Positions 14,564 to 15,384 of a stretch of DNA of 15,384 nucleotides are shown here, piece by piece; position 1 is the stretch's first letter, and every line of letters begins with the position of its first letter. Position numbers and translations under genes: made by a program. Source of the DNA: Caldilineaceae bacterium. GTDB taxonomy: Bacteria; Chloroflexota; Anaerolineae; Caldilineales; Caldilineaceae. The stretch lies in assembly GCA_014879855.1 (NCBI GenBank), contig JACSRH010000130.1:1-15384 (forward strand). The letters run 5' to 3'. The notes under the pieces were generated by a model that did no database searches, was not told the DNA's origin, and worked only from the letters and a program-made list of their open reading frames with translations.

Positions 14564-14833
14564 ATGGAAACCACGATCCAAGTGCGCAAACGGGGTGTGA
14601 TTACCCTGCCAAACGCACTGCGCGAGAAATATGGGATTGAGGAAGGCGAAACCTTTCGGATTGTCGATCTGGATGGTGTTTTTATCTTGACGCCGATGGC
14701 GCCAATGGTGGCAGAGTTGGCGCGCGAAATTGAACGCGCCCGCATCGAGGCGGGATTGACGACAGAAGACCTTCTCGCCAGTTTGCGCGAGCAGCGGGAA
14801 CGTTATTACGCCGAGCACTATGCACCCAAGTGA
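14564..14833 (+). CDS. AbrB/SpoVT-fold antitoxin (VapB/MazE type)
   Basis: 89 residues. The first ~44, METTIQVRKRGVITLP, then LREKYGIEEGETFRIV and DLDGVFILTP, match the swapped-hairpin AbrB DNA-binding domain of VapB and MazE antitoxins. The rest (about 48-85) is a charged helical tail (ELAREIERARIEAGL, then LLASLREQRERYY) that probably covers the toxin's active site. Its roles should be neutralising the PIN toxin and repressing the operon by binding the CAGAAAATCTG pair upstream. The start is set by the strong ribosome binding site. The 3' end overlaps the toxin gene by 14 bases. Lower GC than the flanking genes and the self-contained layout suit a mobile module. Confidence 0.87.
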   Translation: METTIQVRKRGVITLPNALREKYGIEEGETFRIVDLDGVFILTPMAPMVAELAREIERARIEAGLTTEDLLASLREQRERYYAEHYAPK

Positions 14834-15272
14834 TCGGGCGAAACCCCGTGTCATGGTTGACGCCGATGTTTTATTTGCGGCGGCGGCTTCCTCTTCCGAA
14901 CAGGGCGCCAGCTTGCTGGTGTTACGCCTTGCTGAACTGACGCTGCTCGATGCGGTGGCGTCCACACAAGTCATTGTCGAGGCGGAACGCAACCTGACAC
15001 AGAAGCTAACGGCTTCCTTGCCAACTTTCCGGCTGTTGGTTGCGCGTTGTCTGCGCGTCACCCCCGATCCGGCCGTGGACGCGCGCTCTCTTTATCGCGG
15101 TTGTGCGGAACCCGAAGACCTGCCCATCTTGGTGGCGGCAGTCCAGGCGAATTGTCAATGGCTGGTGACCTTCAATGTGCGCCACTTTCAGCCAGGCGTT
15201 TCGGCGATTCAAGTCGTGCGTCCTAGCGATCTTATTTTGCGTGTGCGCCATCTGCTTAACTCTTTAACGTGA
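14820..15272 (+). CDS. PIN-domain toxin, VapC-like ribonuclease
   Basis: 150 residues. PIN-domain acidic residues are placed as expected: D14 and D16 in RVMVDADVLFAA, E54 in VIVEAERNL, and D100 in EPEDLPILVAA. At the fourth position, WLVTFNVRHF, there is N119 where many PIN proteins have Asp; Asn here is also common in one PIN subgroup. It should be a metal-dependent RNase that stops growth by cutting a specific RNA, such as a tRNA or rRNA, when freed from the antitoxin; its target cannot be predicted. The ATG at 14820 lies inside the antitoxin gene without a good ribosome binding site, so translation is probably coupled. An in-frame ATG at 14853 would begin only two codons before D14 and is less likely. 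Confidence 0.85.
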   Translation: MHPSDRAKPRVMVDADVLFAAAASSSEQGASLLVLRLAELTLLDAVASTQVIVEAERNLTQKLTASLPTFRLLVARCLRVTPDPAVDARSLYRGCAEPEDLPILVAAVQANCQWLVTFNVRHFQPGVSAIQVVRPSDLILRVRHLLNSLT

Positions 15273-15320
15273 GGGACTGGCTTTGTTACTGACCGCTAGG
15301 TTAAGTATTTTTGCAGAACA

Positions 15321-15352
15321 TCTTCCCGGAAGCTTTGGAGCTTCCGGGAAGA
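15321..15352. repeat. Hairpin repeat downstream of the toxin gene (possible terminator)
   Basis: The arm tcttcccggaagct (15321-15334) pairs perfectly with agcttccgggaaga (15339-15352) around the loop ttgg. It lies 49 bases past the toxin stop codon and could end that transcript, although the following bases (ttacagac) are not a T-tract. It is the second member of the family found inside the ligase-like gene at 13891-13921. The remaining bases to the window end are AT-rich and show no gene. Confidence 0.85.
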
Positions 15353-15384
15353 TTACAGACTAGCATCAATTTATTATCTAGCCA

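Overview
The window is very GC-rich, dense bacterial DNA with seven complete protein genes, one partial gene and at least five hairpin-forming repeats of three sequence families. The gene set suggests a Chloroflexota-type genome (Anaerolineae/Caldilineae-like): an AddAB-like nuclease-helicase pair, an X25-type starch-protein domain, an O-antigen-ligase-like membrane protein, and dispersed 'cgcaaagacgc', 'atccgcgtcatccgcg' and 'cttcccggaagct' palindromes. This is inference from style and content; no rRNA or tRNA is present to confirm it.

Region 1 (3-377) is the 3' end of a gene for a protein ending in an X25/SusE-like beta domain. A hairpin repeat (399-459) follows. Region 2 (492-9534) is a tight three-gene plus-strand operon. 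It encodes an AddB-like nuclease with an iron-sulfur cysteine set, an AddA-like helicase-nuclease, and a UvrD-type helicase whose first ~110 residues resemble a RelE/ParE toxin fold. The junctions are TAATG and ATGA overlaps, so the products are probably made together; the first two form a RecBCD-type double-strand-break resection enzyme, and the third is an uncharacterised partner. Region 3 (9554-10876, minus) is an MFS exporter gene convergent with that operon.

Region 4 (10877-12231) holds an aldo/keto reductase gene bracketed by two copies of one palindromic repeat. The downstream copy is a perfect 26-bp inverted repeat. The reductase (plus) and the O-antigen-ligase-like protein (minus, 12219-14441) converge on it, and each takes its stop codon and last residues from one arm. 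The ligase gene also contains an in-frame hairpin (13891-13921) of the family that recurs beyond the last gene (15321-15352).

Region 5 (14492-15384) is a VapBC-type toxin-antitoxin operon: AbrB-fold antitoxin and PIN-domain toxin overlapping by 14 bp. It has a good extended -10 promoter followed at once by two copies of CAGAAAATCTG, a strong candidate autoregulatory operator. No CRISPR array, insertion sequence, tRNA or rRNA was seen. The most unusual points are the toxin-fold/UvrD fusion coupled to addAB, the shared inverted repeat that ends two genes, and the hairpin repeat inside a coding region.
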